Below, piece after piece: positions 18,659 through 27,180 of a stretch of DNA of 45,827 nucleotides. A program made the position numbers and the translations under genes. Under the pieces are notes generated by a model. It was given only the letters and a program-made list of their open reading frames with translations, ran no database searches and was not told the origin of the DNA. Where the stretch lies: the NCBI GenBank assembly GCA_028291945.1, contig JAQGNH010000208.1, forward strand, positions 1 to 45,827, read 5' to 3'. Origin of the DNA: Betaproteobacteria bacterium (GTDB lineage: Bacteria > Pseudomonadota > Gammaproteobacteria > Burkholderiales > SG8-41). Position 1 is the stretch's first letter. Each line of letters starts with the position of its first letter.

Positions 18659-19210
18659 TCAGGGTTGTTGCGACTTCTCCGCGCCGCTGCTCGTCGGTTT
18701 GGCGGCGGCTTCGGTCACGCTTTTCGCCTGCACCTGTGCCTTCATACCGGGTGGCGCAGTGCGCGGATAGCCGGCGGAGTCGAGTAAGGTGTCCCAATCG
18801 CCCTCGATATAACCTTTGAATTGCTTGGAGCCGACGATCAGCAAGGGGACTTCCGTTCCGCCAATCAGTTTTTTCAACTCATCCAGCTCTTTTTGTGCGT
18901 TGCGTTCGGTGTAAGGCACGCCGCGGCGCGCAAGATGGCCCCGGGCCTTTACGCACGGGTCACCGCAATCGAAGACCCACAGCGTGACCGGGAAGTTCTT
19001 GATCGCCTGCTGCATGCTATAGGGCACGGTCGACGTCTGAATCGTATTGGAGCTGACGTTGCGCTGCTCGACATTCTTTGCTGTCGCCGGTGGTGGGGTA
19101 TCGCGCCACTCGACCTTGCCGCTGTCATCGACCCACCGATAAAGCTGGGCAGCTGAGAGCGGCCCGGCGGTCAATACAGCGGCCAGGGCGAGAAGATATA
19201 GTCTTGTCAT
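18659..19210 (-). CDS. Periplasmic DUF4124-glutaredoxin-like protein
   Basis: From the ATG at 19210 the protein has 183 residues: a signal peptide (1-21, ending LSAA), a DUF4124 unit (QLYRWVDDSGKVEWRDTPP), and a glutaredoxin/thioredoxin-like domain (about 72-150) with the cysteine pair CGDPC (82 and 86) followed by VKARGHLARRGVPYTERN and the cis-proline segment TEVPLLIVG. The tail is Ala/Ser/Lys-rich. The pair is CxxxC rather than the usual CxxC, which may mean a structural or modified redox role. It probably acts on thiols in the envelope. An earlier in-frame ATG at 19228 is possible. It is downstream of and on the same strand as prlC. Confidence 0.8.
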   Translation of the reverse strand: MTRLYLLALAAVLTAGPLSAAQLYRWVDDSGKVEWRDTPPPATAKNVEQRNVSSNTIQTSTVPYSMQQAIKNFPVTLWVFDCGDPCVKARGHLARRGVPYTERNAQKELDELKKLIGGTEVPLLIVGSKQFKGYIEGDWDTLLDSAGYPRTAPPGMKAQVQAKSVTEAAAKPTSSGAEKSQQP

Positions 19211-19289
19211 GGTGTGAGCCTTTAGCAAGCGATGCTGCGGCTCACTCTAGCATCGCGTCCTGGAGCGCGCAAAGCATCACGGCACGTTC

Positions 19290-21320
19290 TCAGGCATCGA
19301 CCATGCCGCTGTGCCTCAGCAGAGCATCGATCTTAGGCTCGCGGCCTCGAAACGCGACGAATGACTCGATTGCGGGGCGACTCCCGCCCACACCCAGAAT
19401 TTCATTCCAGAAGCGTTTTCCCGTCTCGGGGTCGAGCACGCCGTGTTCTTCGAACATGCTGTACGCGTCTGCCGAGAGGACCTCGGCCCATTTGTAGCTG
19501 TAATAACCGGCCGCATAACCGCCAGCGAAAATGTGGGAAAAGTTGTTCGGAAAACGGTTGTAAGCCGGCGGGAAAACGACTGCGACTCGCGCGCGAACCT
19601 GCTCGAGGAGTTCCAGCGGTGTCGTGCTTCCTTCCGGATCGTAATCGTGGTGAAGGTGCAGATCGAATAGCGCGAATTCGAGCTGGCGTTCGGTGTGCAA
19701 CCCGCTCTGGAAGTTTTTTGCCGCGAGCATCTTCTCGAACAACGCTCGCGGCAGACGCGCCCCCGTCTCGATGTGGCGAGTCATCGGGTCGGCGACGTCC
19801 CACTCCCAGCAAAAGTTCTCCATGAACTGACTGGGGAGCTCGACCGCATCCCACTCGACCCCGTTGATACCTGAGACGCCAAGGAAGTCGACGCGCGTGA
19901 GCAAATGGTGCAGCCCATGACCGAATTCATGGAAGAGCGTAATCACTTCGTCGTGCGTGAATAAGGCGGGTCTCCCGCCCACGGGTCCAGAGAAGTTGCA
20001 GTTGAGGTACGCAACGGGCACTTGCACGTGATCCGATTTTCGGCGGCGTGTAATCGCCTCATCCATCCACGCACCCCCGCGCTTGCTTGGGCGTGCGTAA
20101 AGATCGACATAGAATTGGCCAACGAGCGAGCCAGCGCGGTCGGTGATCGAGTAGAAGCGCACGTCCGGGTGCCAAATGGGCGCTTCTGCGGGTGCGATCG
20201 TCAAGCCATATAGCGTTTCAATCAATCTGAACATGCCCGGCAACACCGTTGTCTCGGGGAAGTATTCTTTAACTTCCTGATCCGAGAACGCGTAGCGAGC
20301 GACGCGCAGCTTTTCCGAAGCGTAGGCGAGATCCCAGGCTTCGAGCTTGTCGAGCCCAAGCTCCGAACGCGCGAATGCACTTACTTCGTCGAGGTCGCGT
20401 TTCGCATACGGCTTGGCGCGCAACGCAAGCTCATTCAGAAATTGGAGGACCTGATCGGGTGACTCCGCCATCTTCGGCGTCATCGAATACTGCGCATAGC
20501 TCGCGAAACCCAGAAGCTGCGCCATCTCGCGTCTCAACTTCAGGATGTCGGTGATTAGCGGCGTATTGTTCCATTCGGGCTTCCCGAATTCCGACGCACG
20601 CGTAACGTATCCGCGGTACATCAGCTCACGCAACGCGCGGTTCTCGCCGTACTGCAGCACGGGAAGGTATGACGGAGCATGCAGAGTAAATTTCCAGCCT
20701 TCCCGCCCGTCCGCGTGTGCTGCTTCGCTTGCGCTTTGCAGTACATCTTCAGGAATGCCAGCTACCTCGTCCCGATCAGTCACGTAGTGGGCGAACGCAT
20801 TGGTCGCGTCGAGCAGGTTATCGCTGAACCGCGATGAGAGTTGCGACAGGCGCTCGCGAATGGCGACGAAGCGGGCTTTATCGCTGGCAGGCAGCTCCGC
20901 ACCGCCGAGCCGGAAATCTCTCAACTCGTTCTCGATGATGCGACGCTGCGCGTCCGTAAGACGCGCGAACTCGTCCGAATTGCGAAGCCGTTTGAACTTG
21001 TCGAACAGCCCCTTATGCTGCGAGATCTCGGTGTAGTACTGCGTGATCTTTGGCAGATTCGCGTTGTAGACCTCGCGCAACTCGGCACTGTTCATCACTG
21101 CGTTTAAATGCCCAACCTGCCCCCACGCGCGGCCCAAGCGTTCATTGCCGTCTTCCATCGGCTCTACGAACGCGTCCCAGGTGGGAGGCACGTCTGGGGC
21201 GGCAAGTCGCTCCACCAAGGCGCGGTTTTCCGCGAGCAGCGTATCCACCGCAGGCGAAACGTGCTCGGGCTTGAGCTCGTTAAAGCGCGGCAAGCCTGAA
21301 AAATCTAGCAAAGGGTTCAT
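19290..21320 (-). CDS. prlC: Oligopeptidase A (M3 metallopeptidase)
   Basis: PrlC is a cytoplasmic zinc oligopeptidase that degrades signal peptides and other short peptides. At 676 residues it has family length. The zinc site is FHEFGHGLHH (His464, Glu465, His468) with the third ligand in the following Glu-rich stretch VEWDAVELPSQFMENF. Other M3 features are the helical N-terminal half and the closing block FAGGYAAGYYSYKWAEVLSAD with DPETGKRFWNEILGVGGS. The ATG at 21320 gives the typical opening NPLLDFSGLPRF. The gap of about 230 bases upstream, to pyrC', holds nothing I recognise, so prlC may have its own promoter there. Confidence 0.96.
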   Translation of the reverse strand: MNPLLDFSGLPRFNELKPEHVSPAVDTLLAENRALVERLAAPDVPPTWDAFVEPMEDGNERLGRAWGQVGHLNAVMNSAELREVYNANLPKITQYYTEISQHKGLFDKFKRLRNSDEFARLTDAQRRIIENELRDFRLGGAELPASDKARFVAIRERLSQLSSRFSDNLLDATNAFAHYVTDRDEVAGIPEDVLQSASEAAHADGREGWKFTLHAPSYLPVLQYGENRALRELMYRGYVTRASEFGKPEWNNTPLITDILKLRREMAQLLGFASYAQYSMTPKMAESPDQVLQFLNELALRAKPYAKRDLDEVSAFARSELGLDKLEAWDLAYASEKLRVARYAFSDQEVKEYFPETTVLPGMFRLIETLYGLTIAPAEAPIWHPDVRFYSITDRAGSLVGQFYVDLYARPSKRGGAWMDEAITRRRKSDHVQVPVAYLNCNFSGPVGGRPALFTHDEVITLFHEFGHGLHHLLTRVDFLGVSGINGVEWDAVELPSQFMENFCWEWDVADPMTRHIETGARLPRALFEKMLAAKNFQSGLHTERQLEFALFDLHLHHDYDPEGSTTPLELLEQVRARVAVVFPPAYNRFPNNFSHIFAGGYAAGYYSYKWAEVLSADAYSMFEEHGVLDPETGKRFWNEILGVGGSRPAIESFVAFRGREPKIDALLRHSGMVDA

Positions 21321-21552
21321 GGGGTCCTAAGGTATAGCAAGCAGTGGAACGGAAAACCAAAAGTCGTCACATGGACAAGGGCGCCGGTGGGCAGCGTTGA
21401 GCAAATATGGGGCCGCGCGGGGTGTGTTCAAGAGGCCGCCGGATCGCCGTGAGCAGTCTGCTCTGCTAATCCGAGCGCGTAAGTTACGGATTTGCAAGGT
21501 TATGCGAACTGCGACCCTGCCCTATTGCCTAGCGGCAATTACTTCGCGCGTA

Positions 21553-22848
21553 TCAGCGCCTACTGCTTGCGGTCGCCGCTTCGTAAACGACCTGGCCGTC
21601 GATGATCGTATAGCTGACCTTGCCGCACACCTCGTAACCGATAAACGGCGTGTTCTTGCCCTGGCTTTTCAACGCGGCAGGCGTCACTTTCCAGTAGCCT
21701 GCAGGATCGAATATGCACACGTCCGCCGGGCTTCCAATCGACAGGTGTCCAGCGTCGATTGCGAGCACTCGGGCCGCGTCGGACGTGATCCGCGACAGCG
21801 CTATTGGAAGCGGAACACCCGATTCGCTCGCCCACTTCAAGGTGAGCGGCAGGAGCAGCTCAAGACCGGTTGTACCGGGCTCGGCTTCGCTGAAAGGCAG
21901 CTGCTTGGCATCTTCGTCGACCGGCGTATGGTCGGAGCACACCGCATCCACTGTTCCCTCGGCAAGCGCGCGTCTCAGCGCTTCGCGGTCGCGCTCGCTT
22001 CTGAATGGAGGCAGTACGCGGCAGTTCGGGTCGAAGTAGCCGATATCCATTTCCGAGAGATGCACATGATGTATCGCTATATCGCACGTGATCGGCAGGC
22101 CCTGGCCTTTCGCGCGACTGATCATCTCGAGCCCCTCGGCGCTCGAGATGCGGCAGAGATGCACGCGAGCGCCGGTTTCATGCGCAAGCAACAAAATGAT
22201 CGACAGCGCAGCGGTCTCTGCGCAAACCGGTATTGGCGGAAGACCGAGCCGCGTCGCGACCTGACCATCATGCGCAACGCCATTGCGTGCGAGCGCCGGG
22301 TCCTGGGGTCTGAGCCAAACGGGAATATCGAACGTGGACGCGTACTGCATCGCCAGAAAAAGTACCTGATGATCGGTAAGCGGCGCGTCAGCTTGCGAAA
22401 AAGCCACGCAACCCGAATCTCGCAATTCGGCCATTTCAGTGAGGCGCGCGCCCTGCAGGCTCTGCGTGAGGGCGCCGATCGGATACACGCGCGCGCGGTT
22501 CAGCGTCTTCGCGCGAAACTTAAGCATTTCCACGAGGCCAGGCTCGTCGAGCGGCGGATCCGTATCGGGAGGGCATGCAAGGCTGGTGACTCCACCCGCT
22601 ATCGCGGCTTCCATTTCCGATTCGAGCGTTGCCATATATTCGAAACCGGGCTCGCGCAAGCGTGCAGAGAGGTCGACGAGTCCTGGACACACGACGAGTT
22701 CCGTTGCATCGATGATGCGATTCGCCGTGTAACCCAACGGTGCTTCTCCGATGCCCACGATCTTGCCGGCCGCGATATAAACGTCCTGCACGCGATCGAT
22801 CCCATTTTTCGGATCGATCAGGCGGCCGCCTCTGATGTGAATCTTCAT
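21553..22848 (-). CDS. Non-catalytic dihydroorotase homologue PyrC' (PyrX)
   Basis: The 431-residue protein has the amidohydrolase fold of class I dihydroorotases but lacks key metal ligands. The family motif D-x-H-x-H-x-R reads DLSARLR (59-65), so both histidines are Ser61 and Arg63, and the later ligand His in H-x-C-H is Arg (HLCRIS). The final Asp in CSDHTPVDEDAKQLPF is kept. In Pseudomonas and relatives such a PyrC' is an inactive subunit needed to assemble the aspartate carbamoyltransferase complex. Here it follows pyrB by about 80 bases, as that model predicts. A catalytic dihydroorotase must be encoded elsewhere. Confidence 0.92.
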   Translation of the reverse strand: MKIHIRGGRLIDPKNGIDRVQDVYIAAGKIVGIGEAPLGYTANRIIDATELVVCPGLVDLSARLREPGFEYMATLESEMEAAIAGGVTSLACPPDTDPPLDEPGLVEMLKFRAKTLNRARVYPIGALTQSLQGARLTEMAELRDSGCVAFSQADAPLTDHQVLFLAMQYASTFDIPVWLRPQDPALARNGVAHDGQVATRLGLPPIPVCAETAALSIILLLAHETGARVHLCRISSAEGLEMISRAKGQGLPITCDIAIHHVHLSEMDIGYFDPNCRVLPPFRSERDREALRRALAEGTVDAVCSDHTPVDEDAKQLPFSEAEPGTTGLELLLPLTLKWASESGVPLPIALSRITSDAARVLAIDAGHLSIGSPADVCIFDPAGYWKVTPAALKSQGKNTPFIGYEVCGKVSYTIIDGQVVYEAATASSRR

Positions 22849-22930
22849 TCGACTGCGGAATGATGAATAGTGAATGATGAATGACGCTCCGCGGCGGCGC
22901 CTCTTTTCATTCCGAGCTCATCACGCATCA

Positions 22931-23890
22931 TCAATTTCCAGCGAGAATGCTCATCACCGCCATCCGGATTGCGATACCGAACGTGACCTGCGGCAGAATC
23001 ACCGACTGCTGTCCGTCTGCGACACTCGAGTCGATTTCGACGCCGCGATTCATCGGACCCGGGTGCAGGACAATCGCGTCCGGCTTGGCGAGCTCGAGCT
23101 TGTCTTCGGTCAAGCCGTAATACTTGAAGAATTCCTGAGCTGAGGCGAGCAGCGCGCCTTGCATCCGCTCGTTCTGGAGCCGCAGCATCATGACGACGTC
23201 GACGTCCTTGAGACCCTCGCGCATCTCATGATAAACGCGCACGCCGAGACTTTCGACGTTGCTCGGAAGCAGCGTTTTCGGCGCAATCACGCGGATTTCC
23301 GGGCAGCCCAGACTCGACAGCGCTTGTATTTGCGAGCGCGCAACGCGCGAATGCAGAATGTCGCCCACGATGGCGACACGCAGCTGGGTGAAATCGTGCT
23401 TGTAGTGCCGGATGGTAAACATGTCGAGCAGCCCCTGCGTGGGGTGCGCGTGACGCCCATCACCTGCATTAACGACGTGAATTTCAGGCGCGACGTGCTT
23501 TGCGATCAGATAGGGCGCGCCGCTCGCGGCATGACGCACGATGAACATGTCTGCCTGCATCGCCGCGAGATTCGCGACCGTATCCAGCACCGTCTCGCCC
23601 TTGGTCTGCGACGATATGTTAATCGCGAGATTGATGACGTCCGCTGACAATCGCTTTGCCGCGATTTCGAACGTGGTGCGGGTGCGCGTCGAGGGCTCGA
23701 AGAACAGATTGAAAACCGCTTTCCCACGCAGCAGCGGCACTTTCTTGACTTCGCGTTCCGTGACACCGGCAAACGATTTCGCTGTATCGAGGATCTGCCA
23801 GAGAATGCTTGCAGGCAGACCGTCAAGACTCAGCAAGTGATGCAGCTCACCATTGTGGTTCAGTTGAGGATTCTTTGGATCAAGCCACAT
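22931..23890 (-). CDS. pyrB: Aspartate carbamoyltransferase catalytic subunit
   Basis: PyrB condenses carbamoyl phosphate with aspartate, the committed step of pyrimidine synthesis. With the ATG at 23890 the product has 319 residues. Diagnostic motifs are the carbamoyl-phosphate loop [23 protein letters not shown] and [11 protein letters not shown]. The frame is open further upstream, but those residues fall inside pyrR, and the ATG at 23890 overlaps the pyrR end by only eleven bases, a typical coupling. The following gene is the inactive PyrC', expected to be its structural partner; no regulatory PyrI chain is seen. Confidence 0.96.
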   Translation of the reverse strand: MWLDPKNPQLNHNGELHHLLSLDGLPASILWQILDTAKSFAGVTEREVKKVPLLRGKAVFNLFFEPSTRTRTTFEIAAKRLSADVINLAINISSQTKGETVLDTVANLAAMQADMFIVRHAASGAPYLIAKHVAPEIHVVNAGDGRHAHPTQGLLDMFTIRHYKHDFTQLRVAIVGDILHSRVARSQIQALSSLGCPEIRVIAPKTLLPSNVESLGVRVYHEMREGLKDVDVVMMLRLQNERMQGALLASAQEFFKYYGLTEDKLELAKPDAIVLHPGPMNRGVEIDSSVADGQQSVILPQVTFGIAIRMAVMSILAGN

Positions 23891-24401
23891 CCGGCGCACT
23901 TCTCTTGTAGAGCGCAAGGCTGAGCCGCTCTCGTTCATCGCGCTTCAACTCGATGCCTTCGCCCGCACCCACTTCGACCGTTGCGCCCACCCACTGCGCG
24001 GCTATCGGAAGCTCGCGTCCGCCGCGATCAATCAACGCGGCAAGTCGTATGCTCTGCGGCCGGCCGTAATCGAAAAGCTCGTTCATTGCGGCCCGAATCG
24101 TGCGGCCGGTGTACAGGACGTCGTCTACGAGGACGAGCGGACGGCCTTCGACGTCGAACGGGATGTCCGAACGTTTGACGTCCCGGTGCAAGCCGATTCT
24201 TTCGTAATCGTCGCGGTAAAAGGATACGTCCAGCGCGCCGCAGGGGGTTTTCAACCCGAGCGCCTTGTGCAGGCGCTCCGCGAGCCAGACGCCGCCGGTG
24301 TGGATGCCGACCAAACCCGTTTCGGGCCCTACTTCGGGGCGCATTTTTGCGACGAGCGCCTGCAGCAGCTGCTCGGCGTCGGGTAACGGCTTGCCCGGCA
24401 T
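23880..24401 (-). CDS. pyrR: PyrR-type uracil phosphoribosyltransferase / regulator
   Basis: A 173-residue type I phosphoribosyltransferase with the PRPP loop [17 protein letters not shown] and the RDD motif in [11 protein letters not shown]. In Gram-positives PyrR binds pyr mRNA to attenuate transcription; in Pseudomonas-like bacteria the homologue contributes to control of pyr genes. I see no PyrR-binding leader in front of it, so its regulatory role here is not shown. It overlaps the pyrB start by eleven bases and follows ruvX by 60 bases on the same strand, forming a yqgE-ruvX-pyrR-pyrB-pyrC' run. Confidence 0.95.
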   Translation of the reverse strand: MPGKPLPDAEQLLQALVAKMRPEVGPETGLVGIHTGGVWLAERLHKALGLKTPCGALDVSFYRDDYERIGLHRDVKRSDIPFDVEGRPLVLVDDVLYTGRTIRAAMNELFDYGRPQSIRLAALIDRGGRELPIAAQWVGATVEVGAGEGIELKRDERERLSLALYKRSAPDVA

Positions 24402-24461
24402 TGGGTGTCAGTGAGAGCTATAGGCTCTTGAGTTCGCGAGAAGGGTACCACATGCCGCTCT

Positions 24462-24944
24462 TCACGTGCGGCTCGAAAGGGCTGCGAAATAGGCCTCCAG
24501 GATTTCTTGAGCGGCCGCAGCGTCAAGGCCGTGCTTGGTCCTGTCCGCGCGCAGACCGCTTTCCTTCAGCCGAGTCTCGGCTGCGCGCGAGGTGAGTCGC
24601 TCATCGATGAGCGTGGCCGCAATCCCGAAGCGGCCTTCGAGACGTTGTGCGAAGCGGCGCGCGAGGCGGCTCACTTCGTGCTCCGTACCGTCGGCGTGCG
24701 TCGGCAGACCTATAACGAGCCGCGTTGGCGTCCACTCGGAGATGAGCTTTTGAATCTCATCAAACCGCGTGGCATTGTCCTCAGCGCTGATCGTCGTCAA
24801 CGGATGCGCGATGCGTACCGCGAAGTCGCCGACTGCAATGCCGATGCGTTTCTCGCCGAAATCGAAAGCGAGGACCGTGCCCGTTTTCGGGAAAGATGCT
24901 GCCGCCGAAGTAGGATGCGGTGGCTCGTCGGATTCGCTTTTCAC
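24462..24944 (-). CDS. ruvX: Putative pre-16S rRNA nuclease / Holliday junction resolvase YqgF
   Basis: A 160-residue RNase H-like protein. The first strand carries the catalytic Asp in LAFDFGEKRIGIAVGD, the central part has VIGLPTHADGTEHE, and the later strand TLIDERLTS supplies the second acidic residue. YqgF/RuvX processes the 5' end of 16S rRNA in E. coli and resembles RuvC. About 22 residues precede the first strand, rich in Ser/Pro, longer than usual. It starts 32 bases after yqgE, the conserved partner in proteobacteria, and is probably in one transcript with the pyr genes. Confidence 0.95.
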   Translation of the reverse strand: MKSESDEPPHPTSAAASFPKTGTVLAFDFGEKRIGIAVGDFAVRIAHPLTTISAEDNATRFDEIQKLISEWTPTRLVIGLPTHADGTEHEVSRLARRFAQRLEGRFGIAATLIDERLTSRAAETRLKESGLRADRTKHGLDAAAAQEILEAYFAALSSRT

Positions 24945-24976
24945 GCTTACCCGTTACGGCTTAGCGTTCACGGTTG

Positions 24977-25537
24977 TTAAGCGTGTCCTGCTACGTCCGA
25001 AAGCTTCGCGTAGTCGACGCCAAGCAGGCCCATGGCCGCCGAAAGTCGCTCGTCTGCCGGGAGATCGAAGATCAGCTCGGATTTTGCCTGAACTGTCAGC
25101 CACGCGTTTTGCGAGAGCTCGTGCTCGAGCTGACCCGGTGCCCATCCGGCATAACCGAGTGTGACGAGCATCTGCCGCGGTCCTTCTCCTCGTGCCACTG
25201 CCTGCAGGATATCCTTGGATGTGGTCAAACCGATGTCCGAGCTGACGGCGAGCGTCGATTGCCACTCGCCGAGCGGCGTATGGAGAACGAAGCCGCGATC
25301 GACCTGAACCGGTCCGCCGAAGTGTACGGCCACCGATTTGAAGTCCTCTTTCTCCGGTGCGATGCTCACCTGCTCGAGCAGCGAGTGCAGATTCATCTCG
25401 ATCGGGCGATTGACGACCACACCCAGCGCGCCCTGATCGTTGTGTTCGCACACGAATGTGAGTGACTTCGCGAAATGAGGATCGACCATGCTGGGCATGG
25501 CAATCAGGAAATGATGCGTGAGGTTCACCTTCTGCAT
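24977..25537 (-). CDS. YqgE/AlgH family protein
   Basis: A 186-residue cytosolic protein of the UPF0301 (YqgE/AlgH) family. The family opening LTHHFLIAMPSMVDPHFAKS, the central GALGVVVNRP, FGGPVQVDRGFVLH and the LGYAGWAPGQLE motif are all seen. No biochemical function is settled for the family; AlgH was linked to alginate regulation in Pseudomonas. It is the first gene of the run with ruvX and the pyr genes, and a candidate promoter lies just upstream. Confidence 0.95.
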   Translation of the reverse strand: MQKVNLTHHFLIAMPSMVDPHFAKSLTFVCEHNDQGALGVVVNRPIEMNLHSLLEQVSIAPEKEDFKSVAVHFGGPVQVDRGFVLHTPLGEWQSTLAVSSDIGLTTSKDILQAVARGEGPRQMLVTLGYAGWAPGQLEHELSQNAWLTVQAKSELIFDLPADERLSAAMGLLGVDYAKLSDVAGHA

Positions 25538-25562
25538 ACACGAGTCCCTGACACGATAAAGT

Positions 25563-25590
25563 ATTGTAATGCCGCTGTCTGTCTAAACAA
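25563..25590 (-). promoter_or_regulatory. Candidate sigma-70 promoter for yqgE-ruvX-pyr
   Basis: Read on the minus strand, TTGTTT (25585-25590) and TACAAT (25563-25568) are 16 bases apart, with the yqgE ATG about 25 bases downstream of the -10. The match is fair, not strong. Confidence 0.4.
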
Positions 25591-25712
25591 ATGGCGCGTG
25601 TAATCGCGGCAATCGCTTTTAGGCAGCGTAGAGACGATTGGGTTCCGAGCGAGGAAACTCGGCAAGACTGCAAAACCGATGCGTGACGCCGGTTTCCTAA
25701 AGAACTTCAGTG

Positions 25713-27167
25713 CTATTTACGCCAGAACGCTGGCGTCAGAATAACGAGCACAGTCAGGAGCTCGAGGCGTCCCAGCAACATCGCAATCGAGCAGACCCAG
25801 GTCTGGAAGTCCGTTAGTACGGAGAAATTTTCGCTCGGGCCGACTTCGTGCAACCCGGGTCCAATGTTATTCAACGAAGCCACGCTCGCGGAAAATGCAG
25901 TCAACGCATCCAGGCCGGATGCAGTGAGCAGCAGCGTGGTCCCAACGAGTGTTGCGAGCCAAGCGAAAAAGAACGCGAGCACTGAGAACACGACCTGGTT
26001 CGGGACGACGCGGTTGTGGATTTTCAGCGGCGAAACCGCGTTCGGATGGGCGAGTTTGTTCAGCTCGCGGTACATCTGGCGGTAGAGAATGATGGCCCGT
26101 ATCAGTTTGATTCCACCGCCGGCCGAGCCGGAGCATGCGGCAAAGGTGCCGAGAAACATCAGCCAAAGCGGCGCGAAGACCGGCCATTGCGCGTAATCGA
26201 CTGTCGCATATCCGGTGTTGGTCGCGACTGATATCGTGTTGAAAGCTGCATAGCGCAACGCTGTGAGCAGGTCGGGATAGACGTCGTGGAACCACAAAAA
26301 AAGCGCAATGCCGACGACGCTGAGTGCGAGCACCAGTAGGTAATACGGCAGTTCAGTGTCGACGCGCGCGGCAGCGAGGCGGCGCGCCTGCCAGACTCTG
26401 AAATGGGTGGCGAAGTTGATGCCGGCCAGTGTCATGAACACGATCGCTACCAATTCGATTGCGATCGAGTCGAAATAAGCGATGCTGCCGTCGTGCGACG
26501 AAAATCCGCCGAGCGAGAGCGTTGTGAAGCTGTGTATGAGGGCGTCTAGCCATGACATGCCGGCGACCTTGTATGACAGGAGACAAGCAAGGGTCAGCGC
26601 AAAATACACCATCCACAGCCCCTTGGCGGTCTGCGTCATTCGGGGGGTCAGCTGATCGTCTTTCATCGGCCCCGGAATTTCTGCTTTGGTAATCTGCCGA
26701 CCGCCGACTCCGATCATGGGCAGGACAGCGACCACCAGAACGATCACCCCCATTCCGCCGAGCCACTGCAGCTCGGCACGCCAGACATTGATGGCAGGGG
26801 GAAGCTGGTCAAGACCTTCAAGCAGCGTCGCGCCCGTAGCCGTCAGCGCGGACATCGATTCGAAATACGCATCTGTGAAACTCAATCCGATGCCGAACAG
26901 GAGCGGGAAGCAAGCGAAAAGCGCACCGCCTACCCACACCAGCGTAATGAACAGGATGCCTTCGCGCAGCTGCAGCTCGCGTCGATAGCGGCGGGTCGCG
27001 AGCCACAGCACGAGGCCGAAAACGAAATTGACGGCGAGAGAGGCTGCAAAGAGGCGTGCGGTGCCGTCGTGCGTCGCAAGCGACACGAACAGCGGCAAGA
27101 GGTGCGACAGGCTCATCGCCATGGCGATGAGCCCCAGCACGGGCAGAGTGGGCAACAATCGGGGCAT
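25713..27167 (-). CDS. trkH: Trk potassium uptake membrane protein TrkH
   Basis: TrkH is the ion-conducting subunit of the Trk potassium system. The 484-residue protein has about ten to twelve hydrophobic segments and the four pore-loop filters of the family: SALTATGATLLE, TTLSLGGFSSHD, SVATNTGYATVD and VASLNNIGPGL. The positively charged HPNAVSPLKIHNRVVP loop also fits. It starts 13 bases after the trkA stop on the same strand, so the two are one operon and make the complete TrkA-TrkH complex. Confidence 0.97.
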   Translation of the reverse strand: MPRLLPTLPVLGLIAMAMSLSHLLPLFVSLATHDGTARLFAASLAVNFVFGLVLWLATRRYRRELQLREGILFITLVWVGGALFACFPLLFGIGLSFTDAYFESMSALTATGATLLEGLDQLPPAINVWRAELQWLGGMGVIVLVVAVLPMIGVGGRQITKAEIPGPMKDDQLTPRMTQTAKGLWMVYFALTLACLLSYKVAGMSWLDALIHSFTTLSLGGFSSHDGSIAYFDSIAIELVAIVFMTLAGINFATHFRVWQARRLAAARVDTELPYYLLVLALSVVGIALFLWFHDVYPDLLTALRYAAFNTISVATNTGYATVDYAQWPVFAPLWLMFLGTFAACSGSAGGGIKLIRAIILYRQMYRELNKLAHPNAVSPLKIHNRVVPNQVVFSVLAFFFAWLATLVGTTLLLTASGLDALTAFSASVASLNNIGPGLHEVGPSENFSVLTDFQTWVCSIAMLLGRLELLTVLVILTPAFWRK

Positions 27168-27180
27168 GGACGCGCTCGAT

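Noticed and set aside
21397-22863. 488-codon plus-strand frame opposite pyrC'
   Set aside because: Antisense to a clear gene, Arg/His-rich, no domain recognisable.
22858-22890. Short TGAATGATGAA-like repetition near the pyrC' start
   Set aside because: Only about two imperfect copies; too short to call a repeat element.
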